Origin: Methanomicrobiales archaeon
GTDB lineage: Archaea; Halobacteriota; Methanomicrobia; Methanomicrobiales; Methanospirillaceae
Direction: 5' to 3'
DNA: 9,458 nucleotides
NCBI GenBank assembly: GCA_012798365.1
Contig: JAAZNH010000328.1
Span: 1 to 9,458 of the forward strand
Shown here: positions 1 to 6,452 of the stretch, piece after piece
Numbering within the stretch: the stretch's first letter is position 1
Layout of the letters: each line of letters begins with the position of its first letter
Translations under genes and position numbers: made by a program
The notes under the pieces: model-generated
What the model saw: only the letters and a program-made list of their open reading frames with translations
Told to the model about the DNA's origin: nothing
Database searches by the model: none

Positions 1-1387
1 ACATGCCCAGGATCCTGCCTAGGGACAGGTGAATGATACCAATCCAGATGGAAAGGACCATCAGTTCCGGAATGTTCGGGCCGTGTCCCCCGTGCTCTGA
101 CATCAGGTGACGGGAATAGACGACCGGGTTCCATCCGGGGATTGCGAATCCTAAGAATTCGCTGTACATGATACCAAAGAAGATCGTTGAGATGCTCGCG
201 TTCCTGAGGACATCGAGAAGCTGGTTGCCCGCTTCGCCTTTCAGGAACTTCCGCAGCCCCATTGACATCGCAAGGAAGATCAAACCATACCCGACATCAC
301 CGACAATCAACCCGAAGAAGAGGGGGAAGACGATCGAGATCATCAGGGTGGGATCTATCTCGGTGTACCTGGGCCGGGAGTAGACATCCATGAGCACCTG
401 CGTCGGTTTTGCAAAGTCCGGGTTGTTGTATTCCACCGGTACCGAGTCATGCTCTGGATCTGTTGGTAAGACCGTGACGTAGATCCTGCCCTCCGTTACG
501 TGGACAAGGGAATTCGTCACGTCGGTGACTTTCTCCGTCGGCACCCACCCTTCTGCAACAAACGTCTGCTTGGTTGTTGCAAACCGGAGCGTGGCCTCGG
601 TCTGGTCGACCTCTGTTTTTAAGAGTTCTTCGCATGCAACCAGGAATGCGGCATGTTTCTGCTTCACGCCGTCAAGCTGCGTGCCAATCTCGTGCATCTC
701 CCTGCTGAGCGCCGCGATCTCGTTCTGGTAGAAGTCGATGCGGCCTTTTGCGGACCCGGATTCACTGGGGATCGGGACCGACTGGAACCCGGCTTCGCCA
801 AGGGCTTTTTCAACATCGCCCTTCTGCTCGGTCGGGAAAACAACAACAAGGAAACTTTTGTCTTTGCCCTTTGCAAGATGCATCTCGCAGGGGACACTTA
901 AGGATACTTCGCGGGAAACGTAACCGGCAAGGGTAGTGAATCTCTTGTAACCGTGATACAGATTCAGGTCAACCGGTACGTCTAAGAACGGCGTGATCTC
1001 AGCGATCTTCTGTTCGATCTCCTTGATACGCGTGTCGAGCTTGGAGCGCCTGACCGAGAGCTCCTCGACCTCCCGTTCCAGTGACGGGAGTTCCTGTTCG
1101 ATCCTTGTCTGCAGCTCGTCCTGTGAACAGCACGGGCCTGCACTGACATCGTCGGCATTGAGTGCGACGGTGTTTGTTATCGCCCGGACCTTGATAAGGT
1201 CTGCGGACTTTTCGCTTGCACCTGAAAGAGGCGTACCTATCTTAAAGCCCTCGTAGCCTTCTGCTCCGACATCAACATAATCTTCGATGTGGAACAGGTT
1301 ATGCCGGTACAGTACCGAGATAACCGGGGCCATCTGGTCCCGTGAGGCAGCGATGAGAAGCCGGCTCATCTGCTTAGGCTTTAACAT
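1..1387 (-). CDS. atpI: A-type ATP synthase subunit I (membrane subunit a), 3' end cut by the window edge
   Basis: The frame is open from an ATG at 1387 to the window edge, giving 462 residues; the rest of the C-terminal membrane domain lies outside. Subunit I holds the ion half-channels of the membrane rotor/stator and anchors the peripheral stalk. Residues 1-340 form the soluble arm, with helical, charged stretches near 90-135 and 215-260 that are probably coiled coil. The membrane part begins after the family-typical EIDPT (343-347), followed by a hydrophobic segment with GDVGYG (363-368) and another near 399-415. The window ends inside the third segment, around residue 450. The ATG lies inside the end of atpH (14-nt overlap) and has an AAGGAG site 7 nt upstream. 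This favours it over the in-frame ATG six codons later. The family is clear; which ion is moved cannot be judged because the key C-terminal helices are missing. Confidence 0.95.
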   Translation of the reverse strand, partial: MLKPKQMSRLLIAASRDQMAPVISVLYRHNLFHIEDYVDVGAEGYEGFKIGTPLSGASEKSADLIKVRAITNTVALNADDVSAGPCCSQDELQTRIEQELPSLEREVEELSVRRSKLDTRIKEIEQKIAEITPFLDVPVDLNLYHGYKRFTTLAGYVSREVSLSVPCEMHLAKGKDKSFLVVVFPTEQKGDVEKALGEAGFQSVPIPSESGSAKGRIDFYQNEIAALSREMHEIGTQLDGVKQKHAAFLVACEELLKTEVDQTEATLRFATTKQTFVAEGWVPTEKVTDVTNSLVHVTEGRIYVTVLPTDPEHDSVPVEYNNPDFAKPTQVLMDVYSRPRYTEIDPTLMISIVFPLFFGLIVGDVGYGLIFLAMSMGLRKFLKGEAGNQLLDVLRNASISTIFFGIMYSEFLGFAIPGWNPVVYSRHLMSEHGGHGPNIPELMVLSIWIGIIHLSLGRILGM

Positions 1388-1703
1388 GCAGCTGCTCCTT
1401 AAACCGCAAAACCAGCAGCTGCACTGCCTTTGAAAGGTTTGCTTCGCCTTTCACTTTGAGTGTCGCTGCGCGCTGATTGCCACTTTTTATGATTTCAGCG
1501 TGCTTAAGTGCCGCCTGGTGCCGTGCTTCTTCCAGTTTCAGCTTTTTGTATTGTTCTGCATTGCTCTGCGCTTTGGTTACCAGGTTATCAGCTTCAAGCT
1601 CAGCCTGAGAATGCCGTTGCTTCTTCTCATCCTGCGCCTTGCTGATGGTGGACTGGTACTCTTCTTCAGCCTTTTTTATGTTTTTTAAGACCTCAGTCTT
1701 CAT
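1374..1703 (-). CDS. atpH: A-type ATP synthase subunit H (peripheral stalk)
   Basis: The product is 109 residues, close to the usual 100-110 for archaeal subunit H. It is almost entirely charged helix rich in Ala, Glu, Lys and Gln, with no glycine-rich or hydrophobic domain until a short C-terminal stretch (about residues 92-104). This matches the long coiled coil that pairs with subunit E to form the peripheral stalk, holding the catalytic head against subunit I. An AGGAGGG ribosome binding site lies 4 nt before the ATG. It is the first gene after a TATA box and overlaps atpI by 14 nt. This is the H-I order that opens A-type ATP synthase operons in Methanosarcina and relatives; subunits K, E, C, F, A, B and D would be expected beyond the left edge. 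Coiled-coil composition alone is weak evidence, but with the neighbour the call is firm. Confidence 0.9.
   Translation of the reverse strand: MKTEVLKNIKKAEEEYQSTISKAQDEKKQRHSQAELEADNLVTKAQSNAEQYKKLKLEEARHQAALKHAEIIKSGNQRAATLKVKGEANLSKAVQLLVLRFKEQLHVKA
1395..1400 (-). promoter_or_regulatory. Ribosome binding site for atpI inside atpH
   Basis: On the minus strand AAGGAG ends 7 nt before the atpI ATG at 1387 and lies within the last codons of atpH. It fixes the atpI start and implies translational coupling of H to I. Confidence 0.6.
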
Positions 1704-1707
1704 CCAA

Positions 1708-1714
1708 CCCTCCT
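1708..1714 (-). promoter_or_regulatory. Ribosome binding site of atpH
   Basis: Minus-strand AGGAGGG, a strong match to the archaeal 16S rRNA 3' end, lies 4 nt from the ATG at 1703 and supports that start. Confidence 0.6.
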
Positions 1715-1747
1715 CTCACGGCAAGTACAATAGTTGGGAAAATTGGG

Positions 1748-1755
1748 ATATATGC
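1748..1755 (-). promoter_or_regulatory. TATA box, probable promoter of the ATP synthase operon
   Basis: Minus-strand GCATATAT lies in the 112-base gap between the unknown 157-residue gene and atpH. At the usual archaeal spacing of about 25 nt, transcription would start near 1726, leaving a leader of roughly 20-25 nt that contains the atpH ribosome binding site. An AT-rich stretch (AAATAACAAT) lies directly upstream, but I see no strong BRE. The position fits a dedicated operon promoter. Confidence 0.5.
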
Positions 1756-1765
1756 ATTGTTATTT

Positions 1766-1800
1766 CGCGGTGAGGAGCATTCACGGCAGAAAATACCGCG
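1766..1800 (-). repeat. Inverted repeat upstream of the atpH TATA box
   Basis: Perfect 6-bp arms CGCGGT (1766-1771) and ACCGCG (1795-1800) are separated by 23 nt, with a smaller GTGA/TCAC pair inside (1770-1773 and 1781-1784). It lies just upstream of the atpH TATA box and downstream of the 157-residue gene. It could be a regulator site or a hairpin at the end of the upstream transcript. No T tract follows, so an intrinsic terminator is not well supported, and short arms of this kind can arise by chance. Confidence 0.25.
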
Positions 1801-1815
1801 CTAACCCGGCTCTTT

Positions 1816-2289
1816 TTACAAAATCTTTGTGGATAACTCGTAGTTTACCCGGGACACGGTTGCGTGCTGTGGCAGATGGTGGATTTCCACTCCGCCCGGG
1901 ACACCCCTGAGGACCAGCCCTGCCAGCTCGTCGCTTGAACAGATCAGGTGTTGTTCCGGGTGGGTCCCGCGCCGTATGTCGCAGCTGGTATGGATCTCCG
2001 GCCCTGCCGAAACCAGGTAGGCGAAGCGCTTCGAGCCCGGGTGGTTCCGCGGGAGGACGGTGAGCGGGATACGGTATTTCCGGACAAACTCGATGAGCAT
2101 GATCGCCGGTTCCAGCGGGCCGCCTTCCGGTGCTGATGCGGCAACCAGGTCAGATGGATCAAGGGTCTGGCAGTATTCCTGCTCTGCGGTTTCTATGCAG
2201 AGAGCAAAGCGGGCATTGGCATGCCCGGCCAGCAAAAAAGAGCGGGTTCCCCTGACCAGCAGGAAATCCCCGTCAAGAGGATAGTTCAT
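1816..2289 (-). CDS. Conserved-looking hypothetical protein, 157 residues
   Basis: I do not recognise this family. The product is soluble in appearance, with no signal peptide or membrane segment. Alternating short hydrophobic strands and helices suggest a small alpha/beta domain: a strand-like start (residues 9-20), a helix then strand near 62-79 (MLIEFVRKY followed by IPLTVLP), and another strand-helix-strand near 114-136. Cysteines are scattered (31, 40, 103, 117), with no CxxC pair. Several histidines near the C-terminus (136, 137, 141) form no motif I can name. Its ATG overlaps the TGA of the zinc-ribbon gene (ATGA at 2286-2289), so the two are almost certainly translated together and probably act in the same process. 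Codon use resembles the neighbours, and the frame is uninterrupted. Confidence 0.8.
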   Translation of the reverse strand: MNYPLDGDFLLVRGTRSFLLAGHANARFALCIETAEQEYCQTLDPSDLVAASAPEGGPLEPAIMLIEFVRKYRIPLTVLPRNHPGSKRFAYLVSAGPEIHTSCDIRRGTHPEQHLICSSDELAGLVLRGVPGGVEIHHLPQHATVSRVNYELSTKIL

Positions 2290-2450
2290 AGTTCTTTGAC
2301 ATTATCCGAATCGCAGTTCGGGCAGACGGGTTTTTTCTTGGGGTTGACATGCGAGAATGTCTCCTCGCAGTCATTACAGCGGTACTTCTTTGCTTTTACC
2401 CGGTCATCAAAATCGAGGTCCCCGGAAGGGCCTCCGCCAACAGTACACAT
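2286..2450 (-). CDS. Small zinc-ribbon protein, 54 residues
   Basis: The minus-strand ATG at 2450 opens a 54-codon frame ending in TGA at 2286-2288. Two CxxC knuckles, CNDC (residues 25-28) and CPNC (43-46), are separated by 14 residues in a Lys-rich context. This is the pattern of a single rubredoxin-like zinc ribbon that should bind one Zn2+. The N-terminus is Gly-rich and carries an extra Cys at position 2. A GAGGTGAG ribosome binding site lies 5 nt before the start. The stop overlaps the ATG of the 157-residue gene, so the pair is coupled. Such mini-ribbons in archaea often act as nucleic-acid or protein adaptors; the particular role here is not visible. Confidence 0.85.
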   Translation of the reverse strand: MCTVGGGPSGDLDFDDRVKAKKYRCNDCEETFSHVNPKKKPVCPNCDSDNVKEL

Positions 2451-2455
2451 GGGTA

Positions 2456-2463
2456 CTCACCTC
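2456..2463 (-). promoter_or_regulatory. Ribosome binding site of the zinc-ribbon gene
   Basis: Minus-strand GAGGTGAG closely matches the archaeal anti-SD complement and sits 5 nt before the ATG at 2450. It is the main support for this short gene's start. Confidence 0.6.
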
Positions 2464-2486
2464 ATAACGACATCCTCATCGTAACG

Positions 2487-2494
2487 ATATAATG
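2487..2494 (-). promoter_or_regulatory. Possible TATA box for the zinc-ribbon/157-residue pair
   Basis: Minus-strand CATTATAT lies in the 76-base gap after the platform-protein gene. At about 25 nt spacing it would start a transcript near 2463-2466, giving a short leader with the ribosome binding site close to its 5' end. No clear BRE or terminator is seen in the gap, so read-through from the motor genes is equally possible. Confidence 0.35.
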
Positions 2495-2526
2495 CTATCT
2501 GGCCGTGTCCTTTTGCATGCGGCTGT

Positions 2527-4458
2527 TCAGATAAGGACAAAGTTGAACGCCACAAGGGCGATGATCAGGAGGATACAGGAATGCTTGACCCCCGCGGATA
2601 ACGCCGATTCGCCCATCTGCCCTGCGATAAGGCCCGAGAAGAGGGCCTGGATGAGACAGGCATGGTAGAGCAGGCGGCCGAACGTCTCGACCGGGATCGA
2701 ACCAAGCCCTGCCAGGGCGCCGGTCTGCGGCATGCCGGTAGTTGTCACATTGGCAAGGACCGGCAGGAACTGCGTTGTCAGTACTGCAACGACAAAGAGG
2801 AAGACGAAGAACGACAGGTACACGATTGCCGTGTAAATGAACATCTCGGAGAGACGCTCCCGCTTGAGGACCTCGCTCATCTTGGCATCGCTTGACGCAA
2901 TGGAGAGAACCTCATTGATCTGCCCGCTCATCTCGCTTGCCTTGGTGATGAGCGTAACGGTACGGGCGATGGACGGGGTACTGACGCGCTCCTCAAACCG
3001 CATCAGCGCCTCGGTGAAATTGGCCCCCCAGTCCATGTCCCGCTTGATGCGACGGATCTCGTAGCTGAGCAGGCCCAGGTTGGTGTTGACCATGATGGCA
3101 ATGGCCTGGGCAATGGTCAGGCCGACCTGGTTGATGCCCGACATCCGCTCCAGAAAGTCCGGGATGAGTGACTGGATGCCAAGCACCTTCTGGGACCAGA
3201 TCTCGTAAAAGATCGCATACGGGATCATGATGATGAGGAGTGCAATGACGATGTGGTCGTCCACGACCGCGATATAGGTCTCGAAATTCTGGTATTGCGG
3301 CACCCTGACAAGAACCAGCATAATGTACAGAATTGCCACAGGGACCGTGATGTAGAGGGTATGGTTCACGTTGCTGACGAAACTCTCAAGCGGGTGCCGT
3401 AGGTGGTGACCGATTGCACGGATGCGGTCGTATTTTTTGAGTTGTTCGAAGAGATACTCTTCATTGTCCCGCTTGACGACCCGCACCTCCGAGTAGGTGT
3501 GGAGCCACTTAGTCCTTACATACCGCTCCGTCTTCTCGGCCTTGATGGAGATGAGGTCGATGAGCAGGATAAAGACAAGCGATCCTATTGGCATGACGGC
3601 GTAGGTGATGATGGCCAGCTGGAGAACCGCTGCCCCGCCCATCATGCCCATGACGACCATGATGATGATGAGGAAGAGCGGTCCTGCAACAAAGAGCGTG
3701 ACATAAGATTCCGCCACGATGGACAGGACGTTGAGGAACTGCCGCTGCTCAAACCGCGCCTCTTCCTGGTACATGCGGACCCGCGTCCCAAGGAACTCCG
3801 CCATGTCGCCCCCGCTCTCGATGACCGAGAGGAGGTCCTCAAGGAAATTCTTCAGTTTTTCAGAAGGCGTGGTCTCCGAAAGATGACGGATGGCCGTAAC
3901 CACATCGTACCCGAAAAAATCCGCATCCCGCACGATCTGGCGGAATTCCAGGGCAACTTCACCGTAGATATTTGAACGGTCCGAGAGGGAACGGAAGATG
4001 GTCATGAGTTGCGCCCCGCCCCGCCGCATCGCGTACATGTAGGCAACCGCGTTGTGCAGCGTCAGGTTGATCTTGATGCTGCGGTTGCCTTTCTCGATGG
4101 ATGGCAGCCTGAGCATCAGGACATAGCCGGCATAGACCCCGATAAGAAAACCGACGATGGCAGCTGCAGCCTGCATATAGACCGTGGAGAGGCCGGAACT
4201 GAGAACGGACGGGATCCCGATGTTGAAGACATTGGTGATCCCTGCCTTTCCTGTCACCATCTGGAGGGAGAGGAACATGCTGCCAAAATAGCCGATACCG
4301 GCAAGCAGGACGCCGGCCAGGAGTGAGACACGGAATGCACGCCAGAGGTACTGTTCAAGGGTCACCCCGCTCCTCGCGGAGACAAGATCGGCATGCAGGC
4401 TGTGGTACCTGACCGGATCGCGGCGAACCAGCTGGTGGATATAGTCCCGCACAATCAT
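2527..4458 (-). CDS. Archaeal type IV pilus/archaellum platform protein (ArlJ/TadC-like, T2SSF family)
   Basis: This 643-residue polytopic protein would form the inner-membrane platform turned or clamped by the adjacent motor ATPase during filament assembly or secretion. Hydrophobic segments lie near residues 44-66, 94-116, 250-274, 278-302, 368-388, 403-422, 539-562 and 624-643, with a weaker one near 597-615. Two cytoplasmic T2SSF-type helical domains fit about 134-245 and 430-535; each has the acidic/basic helical character and 'GG/DMAEFL'- or 'SGQINEVL'-like turns of the family. It is longer than typical ArlJ (about 550-570 residues, from general knowledge). Its ATG overlaps the ATPase stop (ATGA at 4455-4458), with AAGGT about 8 nt upstream. 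ArlJ and archaeal pilus PilC/TadC proteins are hard to separate by eye, so I give no symbol. Confidence 0.88.
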   Translation of the reverse strand: MIVRDYIHQLVRRDPVRYHSLHADLVSARSGVTLEQYLWRAFRVSLLAGVLLAGIGYFGSMFLSLQMVTGKAGITNVFNIGIPSVLSSGLSTVYMQAAAAIVGFLIGVYAGYVLMLRLPSIEKGNRSIKINLTLHNAVAYMYAMRRGGAQLMTIFRSLSDRSNIYGEVALEFRQIVRDADFFGYDVVTAIRHLSETTPSEKLKNFLEDLLSVIESGGDMAEFLGTRVRMYQEEARFEQRQFLNVLSIVAESYVTLFVAGPLFLIIIMVVMGMMGGAAVLQLAIITYAVMPIGSLVFILLIDLISIKAEKTERYVRTKWLHTYSEVRVVKRDNEEYLFEQLKKYDRIRAIGHHLRHPLESFVSNVNHTLYITVPVAILYIMLVLVRVPQYQNFETYIAVVDDHIVIALLIIMIPYAIFYEIWSQKVLGIQSLIPDFLERMSGINQVGLTIAQAIAIMVNTNLGLLSYEIRRIKRDMDWGANFTEALMRFEERVSTPSIARTVTLITKASEMSGQINEVLSIASSDAKMSEVLKRERLSEMFIYTAIVYLSFFVFLFVVAVLTTQFLPVLANVTTTGMPQTGALAGLGSIPVETFGRLLYHACLIQALFSGLIAGQMGESALSAGVKHSCILLIIALVAFNFVLI

Positions 4459-6245
4459 TGGATTACCTTGCGGAGGTCCGCAACATTGGCAATAACATTT
4501 TTCGCGTTGATATTATACGCGTGGAAGACCGAGGCAACCGAGATATAATCCTTGATGTCCTGGGCCTGCATGGCAAGCAGGATCTTTTTGCGGATCGCAA
4601 TCTCTGCTTCCAGCTGGTCGCGGGTCCACCCGCGTTTCTCGGAAATATCTGCATAGACCTGCGAGCGCCCGGTGTACGTGAACACGTCGTGAACCGGATC
4701 ATAGATAAAGACGTTGTTGACCCTGAGATTACCGGTTGACGGGTCGATGCCGGCGATCTCCACGATCTCCTGGGACCGCCGGACCCGTTCAACGCCCCGG
4801 TAAATCAGACCCTGGATACTCATGATATTGAGGGCCTGCATCATGTTCCGGGGAACATTCAAAGGCTCGCTCTCCAGGCGGTGGATAGCTGCATCCACGC
4901 TTCCTGCGTGCATGGTCGAGAAGGTGGTGTGCCCGGTATTCATTGCCTGGAACAGTGTCTGGGCTTCGGCACCACGGACCTCCCCTACGAGGATGTATTC
5001 CGGCCGCTGCCGCATGGCGGCCCGGAGCAGGTCGAACATGTTGATGGCATTGCCGCCTTCCGTGAGTGCTTCCCGGGTCACGCTTGCGATCCAGTTGTCG
5101 TGATAGAGGGTAATTTCCCGGGTATCTTCGATGCTGACGACTTTTGCCACCGGTGGGATGAAAAGCGAGACGGCATTCAGGGACGTGGTCTTGCCCGAGG
5201 CAGTCCCCCCGATGAAGATCAGGCTCTTGTTGTTCTCGATCGCGAGCCAGAAATACGCCAGTGCATCGGCATTGAATGTCCCCATCTCCAGAAGTTCGAT
5301 GGGAGAGAACGGCTCCTCACGGAACTTACGGATGGTAAAGGATGTTCCGCGGGTCGTCACTTCTGTCCCGAGGGTGAGCTGCAGGCGGGAGCCTTCGGGA
5401 AGTGTGGCATCGATCATCGGCGAACCGGTTGAGATGTGTTTTCCGGACCGCTGGGCAAGGGAGATTGCGAGGGAGTAGAGGACATCTGACTCGAACATGA
5501 TGTTGGTCATGATGTTCCGGTACTGCCGGTGGTACAGGAAGAGCGGGATATTGTTGCCATCGCAGGAGATATCCTCAAGCATCGGGTCTTTCATGAGGGG
5601 ATCGATCCGGGACCAGCCGATGAAGTTCCGGATAAGGAAATACTGGAGCTTATACTGGGTGGAGGGTTCAAGGGAGAGCCCGTAGTCGTCGAGCAGCCGG
5701 TGCATCTTTTCCATGAGGATGCGTTTCCGGTCCTTTTTGATCTCGTCCGTGGTCAGGATGAGAACATCGCGCAGGTCTTCATGGAGGCGTTCGAGCAGCT
5801 CGTATTCAAAATCCGAGAGCGTGGGCTCGAATAACAGGTACTCCTTCTGGTTGGTGCGTTTGTTGTGGGCGATGATGACAAGGGACCTGCCTTTCTCGAC
5901 CCAGTACTGGTCGAGCTGTTCATAATCGGGGGGAATCGAGACATCCACGAGACTGCCGTGCCGCTCGAAATCATATTCATCAATTACCGAATCCGGTTTT
6001 CCTTTCAGGAGCTTGAAATAATGGCCAAGATTCGATCCGGTCCTGGTTTTTACCGGTACGTTTCCCGTAAGGGGTGCCGGAGGAACCTGCGGGGATGGGG
6101 GGACGCTGGTTTCAGGAGATACTACCGGTTGTTCCACGGGTGGTATTTCGGAAAGATCCTCCCTGGAAGAGACCTGCGTTTCATCCTCCTGCGTGCCCGC
6201 TGGCTCATTGGTTTTTGCGGGTTTGAAAAAATCCTTGATCTGCAC
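4455..6245 (-). CDS. Type II/IV secretion motor ATPase (GspE/PilB/ArlI family)
   Basis: This cytoplasmic hexameric ATPase should power filament assembly or secretion through the platform protein encoded next. From the GTG at 6245 it is 596 residues. All the family's catalytic boxes are present: PEGSRLQ (283-289), Walker A GGTASGKTT (346-354), Asp box SIEDTRE (371-377), Walker B ILVGEVRG (418-425) and His box TGHTTFSTMHA (437-447). The N-terminal third contains a Pro/Glu-rich, probably disordered linker (about residues 15-65), then an archaeal-type N-terminal domain. The frame stays open up to a TTG at 6305 (20 more residues). I prefer the GTG because the TTG has no ribosome binding site and lies only 5 nt past a minus-strand TATA-like element (6311-6320), so it would precede the expected transcript start. 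A GGGGGA lies 8 nt before the GTG. No lesion is seen. Confidence 0.9.
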   Translation of the reverse strand: MQIKDFFKPAKTNEPAGTQEDETQVSSREDLSEIPPVEQPVVSPETSVPPSPQVPPAPLTGNVPVKTRTGSNLGHYFKLLKGKPDSVIDEYDFERHGSLVDVSIPPDYEQLDQYWVEKGRSLVIIAHNKRTNQKEYLLFEPTLSDFEYELLERLHEDLRDVLILTTDEIKKDRKRILMEKMHRLLDDYGLSLEPSTQYKLQYFLIRNFIGWSRIDPLMKDPMLEDISCDGNNIPLFLYHRQYRNIMTNIMFESDVLYSLAISLAQRSGKHISTGSPMIDATLPEGSRLQLTLGTEVTTRGTSFTIRKFREEPFSPIELLEMGTFNADALAYFWLAIENNKSLIFIGGTASGKTTSLNAVSLFIPPVAKVVSIEDTREITLYHDNWIASVTREALTEGGNAINMFDLLRAAMRQRPEYILVGEVRGAEAQTLFQAMNTGHTTFSTMHAGSVDAAIHRLESEPLNVPRNMMQALNIMSIQGLIYRGVERVRRSQEIVEIAGIDPSTGNLRVNNVFIYDPVHDVFTYTGRSQVYADISEKRGWTRDQLEAEIAIRKKILLAMQAQDIKDYISVASVFHAYNINAKNVIANVADLRKVIQ

Positions 6246-6310
6246 TACTCCATTCCCCCACTCTCCGGCTGACCGGCAGGTTTTCCCGGTGTACAATTCG
6301 CGCAACCATT

Positions 6311-6320
6311 CTATTTAAGC
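6311..6320 (-). promoter_or_regulatory. TATA-like element for the motor ATPase operon
   Basis: Minus-strand GCTTAAATAG lies just upstream of the motor ATPase gene. At archaeal spacing it would start transcription near 6285-6295, downstream of the TTG at 6305 and upstream of the GTG at 6245. That is the main argument for the shorter protein. The alternative is that the operon uses the AT-rich core at 6381-6398, with a longer leader. Confidence 0.35.
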
Positions 6321-6380
6321 ATGAATGATATCGTGAGCTTTGTGACGTTTCGTGGAATACGTGCCGTTTTACCCTGCTGG

Positions 6381-6398
6381 ACAGATATATTTATCTGT
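6381..6398. promoter_or_regulatory. Shared TATA core inside an inverted repeat
   Basis: ACAGATATATTTATCTGT has perfect 7-bp arms (ACAGATA and TATCTGT) around a 4-nt centre (TATT). On the plus strand the ATATATTTAT within it (6385-6394) is a good archaeal TATA box for the KaiC-like pair. It predicts a start near 6415-6418 and a leader of about 35 nt. Read on the minus strand the same bases give ATAAATATAT, which could serve the motor ATPase operon. A regulator binding the symmetric arms would cover the TATA box. Confidence 0.55.
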
Positions 6399-6418
6399 GA
6401 AATCATGCGAGTCTCTTG

Positions 6419-6432
6419 TGCGGATATCCGCA
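6419..6432. promoter_or_regulatory. 14-bp perfect palindrome at the predicted transcript start, candidate operator
   Basis: TGCGGATATCCGCA is perfectly self-complementary over 14 bp. It lies about 20 nt downstream of the plus-strand TATA core, at or just past the expected transcription start, and 20 nt before the ATG at 6453. This is a typical place for a dimeric repressor to block archaeal RNA polymerase. A hairpin in the leader is unlikely because the palindrome has no loop. No protein is identified as its binder. Confidence 0.45.
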
Positions 6433-6440
6433 GTTCATCC

Positions 6441-6444
6441 GAGG
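6441..6444 (+). promoter_or_regulatory. Ribosome binding site of the first KaiC-like gene
   Basis: GAGG ends 8 nt before the ATG at 6453 and supports that start over the downstream in-frame ATG at codon 9. Confidence 0.5.
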
Positions 6445-6452
6445 ACTGAATA

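Noticed and set aside
3403..3975. A 190-codon plus-strand open frame opposite the platform-protein gene
   Set aside because: It is antisense to a well-supported membrane protein gene. Its translation is rich in Asp, Glu, His and Arg, as expected from reading hydrophobic codons in reverse, and it has no ribosome binding site or recognisable domain.
4881..5432. A 183-codon plus-strand open frame opposite the motor ATPase
   Set aside because: It covers the antisense of the Walker and His box regions of a clear ATPase; GC-biased codons leave antisense frames open by chance. No family resemblance was seen.
6321..6370. Recurring CGTGA/CACG words in the divergent intergenic region, considered as tandem regulator sites
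   Set aside because: The copies differ in length, orientation and spacing and do not form a consistent repeat unit.
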